Origin: Flavobacteriia bacterium
Lineage (GTDB): Bacteria; Bacteroidota; Bacteroidia; Flavobacteriales; Flavobacteriaceae
Direction of reading: 5' to 3'
Assembly (NCBI GenBank): GCA_011330545.1
Contig: DRQI01000016.1
Coordinates: forward strand, 1 to 11,164
DNA: 11,164 nucleotides
The notes below the pieces were generated by a model, which worked only from the letters and a program-made list of their open reading frames with translations, had not been told where the DNA came from and did not search any database. Positions 1-6,795 of this stretch are shown one piece after another. The position numbers and the translations under genes are program-made. Position 1 is the first letter of the stretch. Each line of letters begins with the position of its first letter.

Positions 1-869
1 TATTTTTCGGTATTAATGGTATCCCGCACTAAATTTATCAGGTATTCGAGTGCAAATTCTTCTTCTATCAGTCCGAGGTTAATACCGTCTTCAAAGTCTA
101 TGATAGTATAACAAATATCATCGGCTGCTTCTACTAAAAATGCCAAGGGATGCCTTGAAAAAGAATGGTTTTTGACATCTCTTGACAGCAACCCTAAATC
201 GGCCGCTACATCTTTAAACAGGGTTTTTTCTGATTGAAAAAAGCCAAATTTTTTATCGGCTATATGCCGGGTTGGTTTTTTGGGTAACGATTCTTTCGGG
301 TATTTCATAAAAGCTCCCAAGGTAGCATACGATAAGCGTAAGCCGCCCTCTACGCCTTCACGGCTTTCTGTTAAGATTTTAAATCCGTTGGCATTGCCTT
401 CAAAATCAATTAAATCTTGCCATTCTTTTGCCGATAATTGGCTTTTGTATTGTTTTCCATTACCCGATTTAAAATATTCGCCAATGGCTTTTTCGCCACT
501 ATGGCCGAAAGGCGGATTGCCGATATCATGTGCCAAGCAAGCACTTGCCACAATAGCACCAACATCATTGGCTTGATAGCCCAATTGTTTTAGCTGAGGG
601 TATTTTTCTAAGAGTTGTTTTCCAACAATTCTTCCTAATGACCGCCCTACTACCGAAACTTCTAAACTGTGCGTTAGGCGTGTGTGCACAAAATCGGTTT
701 TTGAAAGCGGTACAACTTGTGTTTTGTCTTGTAAACTGCGAAAAGAATCTGAAAAAATAACACGGTCATAATCTACTTCAAAACCTATTCTGGTTTCATC
801 TTGTTGGTTACGCAAGCGTTTTTTGGTATCGCCAAACCGTTTTAAAGAAAGTAATTGCTCCCAATTCAT
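1..869 (-). CDS. dgt: Deoxyguanosine triphosphate triphosphohydrolase (dGTPase), C-terminus cut by window edge
   Basis: I translated this open frame by hand from an ATG at 869-867; it runs off the left edge with about 289 residues visible and no stop. It is an HD-domain dNTPase that splits dGTP into deoxyguanosine and triphosphate in the cytoplasm. The metal-binding set is complete: RLTHSLEV (His67), LAHDIGNPPFGHSG (His114, Asp115) and EAADDICY (Asp250/251). GLRLSYATLGAFMKYP at 176-191 is also typical of dGTPases. The N-terminus MNWEQLLSLKRFGD begins in the usual way, which supports the start. E. coli Dgt is about 500 residues, so at least 150 are probably missing here. It lies 39 bases after the AI-2E permease gene and may be co-transcribed with it, although a separate weak promoter cannot be excluded. 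Family assignment is very secure; exact nucleotide preference is not visible from sequence. Confidence 0.95.
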   Translation of the reverse strand, partial: MNWEQLLSLKRFGDTKKRLRNQQDETRIGFEVDYDRVIFSDSFRSLQDKTQVVPLSKTDFVHTRLTHSLEVSVVGRSLGRIVGKQLLEKYPQLKQLGYQANDVGAIVASACLAHDIGNPPFGHSGEKAIGEYFKSGNGKQYKSQLSAKEWQDLIDFEGNANGFKILTESREGVEGGLRLSYATLGAFMKYPKESLPKKPTRHIADKKFGFFQSEKTLFKDVAADLGLLSRDVKNHSFSRHPLAFLVEAADDICYTIIDFEDGINLGLIEEEFALEYLINLVRDTINTEK

Positions 870-908
870 GTCAACATTTTAAGGTGTGCAAGGTACATTA
901 TTTTCGTT

Positions 909-1955
909 TTAAATTATACTTTTGGGAGCAGTACCGGCGATTAGGTTTGCAATAATTTTTGTTTTAGGAAATTGTTCTAAAATAATTTTAAGGAATACGG
1001 TTATAGGAATAGCCATTATCATACCGGGTATTCCCCAAATAAAACCCCAAAACATCAACATTACCAAAATAGTAATGATATTGATTGAAAATGATTTTCC
1101 CATAAAAACAGGTTCTAATATCCCTCCGAATACTACTTGAACCAGTGTTGCCGATAAGACAAAAAAGAAGAGTGTACTGGTAGGGTCTAATTCTACAAAG
1201 GCAAATAAAGCTACTAATAGTACCGAGATGAAAGAGCCTATCATTTGAATAAAATTAATTACAAATGCAAACAACCCCCAAAAAATAGGGAAACTCACAT
1301 CAAAAAAATAACAAGACAGGCCTATACCTATTCCGGTAAATAAACTAATGATAAATTTTACTTTTATAAATTTTATGAGGTCATTTTCTATTTTCATAAA
1401 TGTTTTTACTGATGCATGTTTTTGTTTGAGGATAGTATTGTTTAAAACCGTTTGAAAATTTATAGATTCCCCTAGCCACAACACAACAAAAAATGCCGTC
1501 ATTAGGGTCATAGATAAGGTACTGCCAATAAAGTCTACAGTTGATCCAAAATTTTGTACCATGCTACCTTCTTGTAAAAGACGGTTTAATACATTTCCGC
1601 CTTCAACATATTTTATCCCAAAAAAGCCTTCGATTGATGAGAGAAATTGCTGAAGTTTAAAAGTGGCTTTTTCAAAAAAATCAGTTTGGGTAGCAAGAAT
1701 TTCTTTACTTGAAAGTTGAATTAATTTTCCTCCTATTCTCAATACGCTTCCAATAATTAAGATGACTATAAAAATACTGACAGGTTTGGGTATTTTTTTC
1801 TTTTTTAACCAACGCATCAATGGTAAAAATAGCAATGCGATAAACATAGAAAATACCAAAGGCACAAAAATAAATGACAATATTTTCAATACATAAAAAA
1901 TTATGGGCAGTACCAATATCAACAAAAGCGTATTGGTGGTTTTTAAATCTCTCAT
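909..1955 (-). CDS. AI-2E family transporter (UPF0118/PerM-like permease)
   Basis: A 348-residue inner-membrane protein with the AI-2E exporter-like fold. Hydrophobic segments lie near residues 9-46, 57-75, 141-162, 200-218 and 222-252, with a long helical region at 260-328. A soluble stretch rich in charged and polar residues covers about 78-140, as is usual for the family. Family-type motifs include INFIQMIGSFIS (233-244), GGILEPVFMGKS (277-288) and WGIPGMIMAIP (307-317). Length fits the family (about 340-380). Despite the name, few members export autoinducer-2; some from halophiles have been reported to act as Na+(Li+,K+)/H+ antiporters, so substrate is open. The start ATG is 3 bases after the NhaB stop, which points to co-transcription and probably coupled translation. 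No gene symbol is justified. Confidence 0.9.
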   Translation of the reverse strand: MRDLKTTNTLLLILVLPIIFYVLKILSFIFVPLVFSMFIALLFLPLMRWLKKKKIPKPVSIFIVILIIGSVLRIGGKLIQLSSKEILATQTDFFEKATFKLQQFLSSIEGFFGIKYVEGGNVLNRLLQEGSMVQNFGSTVDFIGSTLSMTLMTAFFVVLWLGESINFQTVLNNTILKQKHASVKTFMKIENDLIKFIKVKFIISLFTGIGIGLSCYFFDVSFPIFWGLFAFVINFIQMIGSFISVLLVALFAFVELDPTSTLFFFVLSATLVQVVFGGILEPVFMGKSFSINIITILVMLMFWGFIWGIPGMIMAIPITVFLKIILEQFPKTKIIANLIAGTAPKSII

Positions 1956-1958
1956 ATT

Positions 1959-3428
1959 TTATAATAAATACATTACACATAGTAAGCCTACACCACCTAG
2001 CACTACGGCATACGGAAATGCCATTTTTACCATTTTTCCATATGATAAATTGATTAGGGGAGCCAAGGATGAGGTTAGTAAAAACAAGAACGCCGCTTGT
2101 CCGTTTGGTGTTGCTACACTCGGCAAGTTGGTACCGGTATTAATAGCTATGGCCAGTTTTTCGTATTGTAAACGCGACAATTCACCTGCTTCATAGGCTG
2201 TTTGAATTTCATTGATATAGACCGTTGCTACAAAAACATTATCACTAATGGCTGATAAAATACCATTTGCTATATAAAACATGGTGGGTTGGACAGAAGT
2301 ATCCATAGCGAGTGCATATTCTATAACGGGCTTGAACAAATGCTGATCGTGAATCATGGCTACAATTACAAAAAACACTACTAACAAAGCTGTAAAGGGC
2401 AAGGCTTCCTTAAAAGCCGGGCCTATTTGATGTTCATCTGTAATTCCCATAAAGGCGGTTTGAAAGATAATCAAAGCCAAACCGATAAATCCAACCGGAG
2501 CTAAATGTAAAGCCAAACCAATAATTAACAATCCCATTGCAGTGGCTTGAACTGCTAACTTGTATGTTTCTTTTTTTGTTCTTTTTTCATCTTCTGCTCG
2601 GGTGTATCTTTCAATAATATTACGAGCGGCATTGGGTAGTTTTGCCCCAAAACCAAATAGTTTAAATTTTTCTAAGAATATTGTAGCTGCCAAACCTGAA
2701 AAGAAAACGGGAATGGTAATAATATCCATTTGTTTGAAAAATTCGATAAAATCCCATCCCATTTTCTCACCAATTAAAAGGTTTTGCGGTTCGCCAACCA
2801 ACGTCATCACGCCTCCTAATGCCGTTCCGACAACTCCATGCATGATTAAACTTCGTAAAAAACTACGAAATTGCTCTAAGGTTTTGCCGCTCAGTTGCTT
2901 TTTGTCTAGGGTTCCATCATCGTCTAAATCGAGATTGCTCGAATGAATCTTATGATATACTCCGTAAAAACCTACGGCAACACTAATTAAAACTGCAGTA
3001 ACGGTCAGTGCATCTAAAAAAGCGGAAAGAATAGCCGAAAGAATCACAAATAAAAGTGATAGCTCCATTTTAGATTTTACTTTCGTAAAAATTTTACTGA
3101 AAATAAACATCAAGAGTGGCTTCATAAAATAAATAGCCGCTACCATAAACATCAAGAGTAAAATTACTTCAAGGTTTTGTTCAACTTCGAGATAGGCATT
3201 TTTTGCACTGGTAAGGTTTAAGGCTAAAATTTGAATGGCGAGCAGCCCTCCTGATATTAACGGATAACATTTTAGTGCCATTGCTAATGTAAAAATAAAT
3301 TCGGCAATAAATATCCACGATGTGATAACCTTGCCTAGTATAAAATAAGAAATCACATTAAAAATTAAGAATCCAAGTAAGGTATACTTATACCAAAGAG
3401 GGCTGTTTCCTAAGAAGTTTTTTAGCAT
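1959..3428 (-). CDS. nhaB: Na+/H+ antiporter NhaB
   Basis: A 489-residue polytopic inner-membrane antiporter that expels Na+ in exchange for protons. The match to gammaproteobacterial NhaB is collinear and close: EFIFTLAMALKCYPL (43-57), LSAFLDALTV (134-143), GTALGGVMTLVGEPQNL (201-217), LPFTALLVVFF (343-353), SAISDNVFVATVYINE (392-407) and NLPSVATPNGQAAFLFLL (434-451). Asp139 aligns with the functionally essential Asp147 of the E. coli and Vibrio proteins. It is about 24 residues shorter than E. coli NhaB, from a shorter N-terminus and a C-terminus that stops at CVMYLL without the last segment. The variable loop at 163-183 (DLDDDGTLDKKQ) is cytoplasmic or periplasmic and poorly conserved. 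It sits 15 bases after the YitT gene and 3 bases before the AI-2E permease, so these three look like one transcript. Family call is very secure. Confidence 0.96.
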   Translation of the reverse strand: MLKNFLGNSPLWYKYTLLGFLIFNVISYFILGKVITSWIFIAEFIFTLAMALKCYPLISGGLLAIQILALNLTSAKNAYLEVEQNLEVILLLMFMVAAIYFMKPLLMFIFSKIFTKVKSKMELSLLFVILSAILSAFLDALTVTAVLISVAVGFYGVYHKIHSSNLDLDDDGTLDKKQLSGKTLEQFRSFLRSLIMHGVVGTALGGVMTLVGEPQNLLIGEKMGWDFIEFFKQMDIITIPVFFSGLAATIFLEKFKLFGFGAKLPNAARNIIERYTRAEDEKRTKKETYKLAVQATAMGLLIIGLALHLAPVGFIGLALIIFQTAFMGITDEHQIGPAFKEALPFTALLVVFFVIVAMIHDQHLFKPVIEYALAMDTSVQPTMFYIANGILSAISDNVFVATVYINEIQTAYEAGELSRLQYEKLAIAINTGTNLPSVATPNGQAAFLFLLTSSLAPLINLSYGKMVKMAFPYAVVLGGVGLLCVMYLL

Positions 3429-3443
3429 CCTGTTGTGTTGTTA

Positions 3444-4346
3444 TTATTTATTTAATGACCTTTTTTTTATCATGCCCCCTTTTGTATCTTTTATGCTATT
3501 CATTATGATAAACGCATGGGGGTCTATTTTGTCTATTTCTGTTCGTAGCTTTGCAATTTCAAGCCTGGTTATAACTGTATAAATGATGTCAAATTCCATT
3601 AGGTTATCGCCTATTTTTCGAAATCCGCTTTTTCCTAAATAGATGGTAACGCCTCTTTTTAATTTTTCTGTAATCATCAAGCGTATTTTTTCACTATCGT
3701 CTGATATAATGGTAACTCCTGTATATTCTTCAATCCCCTCAATAATAAAATTTATGGTTTTTGAAGCTGCAAGGTATGTCAGCATAGCATAAAGGGCAAT
3801 TTCAATGGATAGGATGTAAGAAGCAAATGAGAAAATAAAAACGTTAAAAATCAGTATTACATCTCCAATTGTGAGTCCTGTTTTTTTACTTAAGTAAATT
3901 GCCAATACTTCGGTTCCGTCAATTACGGCACCTCCCCTAATTGCCATTCCAATACCTGCCCCTAAAAAAAAGCCGCCGAAAACGGCAATAAGCAACTTAT
4001 CTGAAGTAATTATCGGGTACGGTATAAAGTAAATGACAAGTGCCAGGCCTATAATTGCAATAATACTTTTGATAACAAATTGTTTTCCTATTTGCGATAA
4101 GCCGAGAATAAGGAATGGTAAATTGATAAACACAATAAGAATTGATAATGATATATTTGTTGTTTCTGATACCAGTAGGGAGATACCCATTACGCCTCCA
4201 TCAATAAATGAATTGGGCAGTAAAAATCCTTTCAAGCCAAAACCTGCCGAAATAATACCAATTAAAATATAACTTAGATCGTTTACAAAATGGAGGATTT
4301 TGATTCTTAAAAATTTCTTTTTATTGGTTACCAGTTCTCTTTCCAT
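3444..4346 (-). CDS. YitT family membrane protein with C-terminal DUF2179 domain
   Basis: A 300-residue protein with the two-part YitT architecture. The membrane part covers about residues 20-195, with hydrophobic segments near 25-43, 67-83, 92-110, 117-135 and 161-185 and the conserved-looking glycine stretches GFLLPNSFIDGGVMGIS (40-56) and GMAIRGGAVIDGTEVLAI (133-150). A small soluble domain, DUF2179, follows at about 225-283 and includes GVTIYLGKSGF (232-242), GDNLMEFDIIYTVITRLE (246-263) and DPHAFIIMNSIKD (275-287). The N-terminus is basic and cytoplasmic (ERELVTNKKKFLRIK). The biochemical role of the family is not established. The gene is first after the repeat element at 4389-4578 and appears to head a YitT-NhaB-AI-2E group, which hints at a link with ion homeostasis but does not prove it. 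I saw no clean TAnnTTTG promoter box upstream. Confidence 0.92.
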   Translation of the reverse strand: MERELVTNKKKFLRIKILHFVNDLSYILIGIISAGFGLKGFLLPNSFIDGGVMGISLLVSETTNISLSILIVFINLPFLILGLSQIGKQFVIKSIIAIIGLALVIYFIPYPIITSDKLLIAVFGGFFLGAGIGMAIRGGAVIDGTEVLAIYLSKKTGLTIGDVILIFNVFIFSFASYILSIEIALYAMLTYLAASKTINFIIEGIEEYTGVTIISDDSEKIRLMITEKLKRGVTIYLGKSGFRKIGDNLMEFDIIYTVITRLEIAKLRTEIDKIDPHAFIIMNSIKDTKGGMIKKRSLNK

Positions 4347-4432
4347 CTTTTTATATTAGCTTTTAGACTGGTGATTTTATATTCTTAAGAGGCTGTCTAA
4401 AAAGTTTTCACTTTGTCATTTTGAGCCTGCCT

Positions 4433-4453
4433 GCCTGCCTACGGTAGGTAGGC
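4433..4453. repeat. Hairpin inside the repeat element
   Basis: GCCTGCCTA (4433-4441) pairs with TAGGTAGGC (4445-4453), with one G-T wobble, around a tiny CGG loop. It is preceded by tandem CCTG units beginning at 4426. This GC-rich stem stands out in an AT-rich region and resembles the REP-like palindromes scattered in Bacteroidota genomes. In the RNA read from the minus strand it could stall or terminate transcription coming from the DUF2490 gene. Confidence 0.55.
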
Positions 4454-4536
4454 CAGTCGAAAAATCTCATTTACCTAATAATCAATATGTTAATGTTATT
4501 TCAGATTCCTTACCTTGCCTCAGGCAGGTTCATTTC

Positions 4537-4552
4537 TTCCGAAATCTCGGAA
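4537..4552. repeat. Perfect 6-bp hairpin inside the repeat element
   Basis: TTCCGA (4537-4542) and TCGGAA (4547-4552) are exact reverse complements around a 4-base AATC loop. A further short palindrome, TGCC-TCA-GGCA, lies at 4516-4526. Together with the stem at 4433-4453 this gives three hairpins within 120 bases, which suggests a structured RNA or REP-like origin for the element interior. Confidence 0.5.
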
Positions 4553-4576
4553 CAGAATGACACTTTTTAGACTGCC

Positions 4577-5293
4577 TCAATGATTGAGTTTATTTTCTAT
4601 GAATGTATTCTTTTTTCTTAAGTCGGTATTTAAAACGATGGCAATTTGTAAATACCATTTTCCAAAATTACTTACTTGTTGGCGCATCATTCCTAATTGT
4701 ACGCCGGCATTTTTAGTAATTTGGTACCCCAATGCCCCATACAACCTATTTCTATCAAAAAATGTTTTTTTCGCATTTACAAAAACTTCATCATAAAATC
4801 CTAAAAACCATGTTTTATCGTCAATTTTTGATTTGTTGAGCGGAATGAACAGCATCAAACGATACCGGAATCTATTTTTATAGTTTCGGTTTACCCAGCG
4901 TTGTTCTATACGATATCTATGCTCAAATTTCACCCTGCCAATGGTATTTGTAAGGATAAATTGTTGCCATATACGGTGTTCTTCGGTTTCTGGAGATTTC
5001 TGTTCAGACTTATAGATATACGAAGGAATATAGGCATATCCGGCAGTAACAAAAGCCTTGTCAGAAAAATGATAATTCAATCCTGTTCTCAATAACAATT
5101 GTTCTGTATTATTGGGCATCAAAGTATGGTTTCGGTATTGTACCTCGGTATGAAGGCTGAATTTGTCACTCAACTTATTCATACCGAAATACATTAACCA
5201 ATTACCTGTTTCCGCTTGCTGAGCAAGCATAGAAACAGGTAAAAAAAACAACAATGAAAAGGTAATTTTATGAAAAAGGTATCTTTTCATCAT
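4577..5293 (-). CDS. DUF2490 domain protein, predicted outer-membrane beta-barrel
   Basis: A 238-residue exported protein. Residues 1-24 form a signal peptide (KRYLFHKITFSLLFFLPVS then MLAQQ, probable cleavage after Ala24). The rest is a run of amphipathic beta strands rich in aromatic residues and Arg: WLMYFGMNKLSDKFSLHTEV, LLLRTGLNYHF, HRYRIEQRWV, FRYRLMLFIPL, RLYGALGYQ and GKWYLQIAIVLNTD. This pattern and length fit DUF2490, whose members are thought to be small outer-membrane barrels of unknown function. The gene begins at the stop of the carbonic anhydrase gene (ATGATGA): with the first ATG they overlap by 4 bases, with the second by 1. GAAGG directly precedes the first ATG, so the second could be the real start. 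Its stop overlaps the terminal repeat of the 190-bp element. Family fairly sure; function unknown, perhaps tied to anion or bicarbonate entry. Confidence 0.87.
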   Translation of the reverse strand: MMKRYLFHKITFSLLFFLPVSMLAQQAETGNWLMYFGMNKLSDKFSLHTEVQYRNHTLMPNNTEQLLLRTGLNYHFSDKAFVTAGYAYIPSYIYKSEQKSPETEEHRIWQQFILTNTIGRVKFEHRYRIEQRWVNRNYKNRFRYRLMLFIPLNKSKIDDKTWFLGFYDEVFVNAKKTFFDRNRLYGALGYQITKNAGVQLGMMRQQVSNFGKWYLQIAIVLNTDLRKKNTFIENKLNH

Positions 5294-5907
5294 CCTTCAA
5301 AAAATTCAACTTTCCCGTTAGAAACATTGTATTGTGCCCCAACAATTTCTATGTTGCCATCTTTTTCCATTTGGGCTAAAATGGGGCTTTCGTCTCTAAT
5401 TCTATCAATAGAAATTTTCACATTGGTTACAGAAACTTCTTCGATGGCTTCATCATCCATGGTATCTCTTTTTGCTTCTATTAAAGTTACTGCGGGTTTT
5501 ATTTTACTGAGTAATGCTGTTATATTACCCAATTCTACATGTTTACAGGCAGAAGTTACAGCGCCACATTTGGTATGCCCCATAACAACCACTATTTTCG
5601 AGCCTGCCACTTTACAGGCGTATTCCATTGAGCCCAACACATCTTCATTGACAATATTACCGGCTATCCTTACGCTAAATATATCGCCAATACCTTGATC
5701 AAAAACCAGTTCGGCCGGTACTCTTGAATCAATACAACTCAGTATTACGGCAAAGGGGTATTGGCCTTTGCTCGTTTCTATTACTTGGTCTTTTAAATTG
5801 CGTTGTGCCTTTAAATTTTCTACAAATCTTTTATTGCCTTCTACTAAGATAGCATGTGCATCCTTGGGGCTAAGATTTTCTTGGGTTAGTTTTGTTTGTG
5901 TTTTCAT
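5290..5907 (-). CDS. Beta-class carbonic anhydrase
   Basis: A 205-residue cytoplasmic zinc enzyme that interconverts CO2 and bicarbonate. The zinc ligands are all present: Cys58 in AVILSCIDSRVPAE and His111 with Cys114 in VVMGHTKCGAV. The catalytic Asp60-Arg62 pair is also present (CIDSR). FVVR-type segment appears as IFSVRIAGNIV (76-86), typical of the family. There is no signal peptide. Length fits the bacterial beta class (about 200-220). The gene follows the universal stress protein gene by 31 bases and overlaps the DUF2490 gene by 4 bases, so the four genes from 8391 down to 4577 look like one operon. Next to a SulP transporter the expected job is handling imported bicarbonate or supplying it to carboxylases. 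Catalytic activity is well supported; the physiological role is inferred. Confidence 0.96.
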   Translation of the reverse strand: MKTQTKLTQENLSPKDAHAILVEGNKRFVENLKAQRNLKDQVIETSKGQYPFAVILSCIDSRVPAELVFDQGIGDIFSVRIAGNIVNEDVLGSMEYACKVAGSKIVVVMGHTKCGAVTSACKHVELGNITALLSKIKPAVTLIEAKRDTMDDEAIEEVSVTNVKISIDRIRDESPILAQMEKDGNIEIVGAQYNVSNGKVEFFEG

Positions 5908-5938
5908 ACATTTCTATTTTTTAATGAATTAATGAATT

Positions 5939-6763
5939 TTATTTTCCATAAATGAATAATGGTACTTTGAGTTTATGAATCTCTTTGTTCATGCTTGCTT
6001 CTTCTCGCGCAAATGATTCTATCCATCCTTTTTTCTTCCATTCTCGCCCCACACATAATAATTCTATATTATTCTTTGAGACAAAATTTATCAGGGCTCC
6101 GGTACTTTCTTCAAACTCGTATTCTACTATATTTTTATCTGCATGCGTAGTTTTTAATTGTGCTGATATATCATTTGAAAGTTGTACCGTAGCATTTTTT
6201 CGAACCTTAAAAAATTTTATAGAAGAAGAAGCTTTTTTACTTAGGTCTTTTGTAATTTCTATATTGCAATCGTCAAGGGTATCGGTATAAAAACCAATAG
6301 AAATATTGCTATTTGAATTGAGCTCATTATCTTCATCAACAATTAAAATATTACCAAAATACGTATTTAATAAAAATTGGGTTGTATCATCTCTCAAGAA
6401 GTTAAAAACGGGTTGTTTTCTTTTCCCCAAGACAATAATATCTGGTTTCATTGTCTCAATTTGACGGATAATTTCATTTTTAATATTGCCAAAAACAAAA
6501 TCAAATGTAATTGGGATATTCTCTTCTTTTGAAATGGTGTTTACTAAATTTTTCAATTTTTTCTTAGTTATATTCTGTTCTTCATTTAGTGAGCGCATTG
6601 CCGAAATTTGATTTTCATTCTTTACAATAGTTGTCAATTGTTTTGCATAAAAAACTTCAACGCTCGCGTTTACCGCCTTGGCTAAATTTACTGCACTCTT
6701 TACTACTGAATGAGAGGTTTTAAAAAGATCTATAAGTACTAATAACTTGTATTTAGTTGCCAT
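5939..6763 (-). CDS. Tandem universal stress protein (two UspA-like domains)
   Basis: A 274-residue cytoplasmic protein with two Usp folds. Domain 1 covers about residues 5-143: YKLLVLIDL is strand 1, SHSVVKSAVNLAKAVNASVEV is helix 1 with strand 2, and KPDIIVLGKRK then GNILIVDE close the fold. Domain 2 covers about 152-274 and ends with ELLCVGREWKKKG and KVPLFIYGK. The usual ATP-binding signature G-x2-G-x9-G-(S/T) is not intact in either half: after VLGKRK comes QPVFNFLRDD, and after VGREWKKKG comes WIESF. Binding of ATP is therefore doubtful and a regulatory or scaffold role is more likely. It lies 32 bases after the SulP gene and 31 bases before the carbonic anhydrase gene. Usp genes next to ion transporters are common, and a modulating role on the transporter is plausible but unproven. 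Confidence 0.88.
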   Translation of the reverse strand: MATKYKLLVLIDLFKTSHSVVKSAVNLAKAVNASVEVFYAKQLTTIVKNENQISAMRSLNEEQNITKKKLKNLVNTISKEENIPITFDFVFGNIKNEIIRQIETMKPDIIVLGKRKQPVFNFLRDDTTQFLLNTYFGNILIVDEDNELNSNSNISIGFYTDTLDDCNIEITKDLSKKASSSIKFFKVRKNATVQLSNDISAQLKTTHADKNIVEYEFEESTGALINFVSKNNIELLCVGREWKKKGWIESFAREEASMNKEIHKLKVPLFIYGK

Positions 6764-6795
6764 AATAATGTGGTTTTTTATTTAGTAACATCCCA

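Larger units (their letters stand above)
4389..4578. repeat. MITE-like intergenic repeat, 190 bp, with 17-bp terminal inverted repeats
   Basis: The left end (4389-4405, GAGGCTGTCTAAAAAGT) and the reverse complement of the right end (4562-4578, GAGGCAGTCTAAAAAGT) agree at 16 of 17 bases. Just inside, GTCATTTTG (4415-4423) and the reverse complement of CAGAATGAC (4553-4561) also match at 8 of 9 bases. The interior holds several short hairpins and no open reading frame. Ends of the form GAGGCTGTC are typical of insertion-sequence termini, so this resembles a non-autonomous element mobilised in trans. No convincing target duplication is visible; only AA flanks both ends. The right end runs into the stop codon of the DUF2490 gene, so the element probably supplies that gene's last bases and its transcript end. 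Copy number in the genome cannot be seen from one window. Confidence 0.65.

Noticed and set aside
280..576. 98-residue open frame on the plus strand
   Set aside because: Antisense to the dGTPase HD-domain region, whose frame is clearly coding.
1705..1980. 91-residue minus-strand frame overlapping the NhaB/AI-2E junction
   Set aside because: It overlaps the start of the AI-2E gene in another frame and has no family features.
2560..2946. 128-residue open frame on the plus strand
   Set aside because: Lies entirely opposite the well-conserved NhaB gene and encodes a low-information sequence; a coding shadow.
4426..4456. CCTG tandem units as a CRISPR repeat or coding microsatellite
   Set aside because: Only three to four 4-base units, no spacers and no ORF; better explained as one arm of a hairpin in the repeat element.
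4383..4582. Target-site duplication flanking the repeat element
   Set aside because: Only AA is shared on both sides, which is not distinguishable from chance.
5270..5698. 142-residue open frame on the plus strand
   Set aside because: It is antisense to the carbonic anhydrase gene, whose active-site residues are all intact on the minus strand; the plus-strand product has no recognisable features.
5921..5936. Tandem TTAATGAA pair between the Usp and carbonic anhydrase genes
   Set aside because: Two short AT-rich units in an AT-rich 31-base gap can arise by chance; no symmetry or promoter match.
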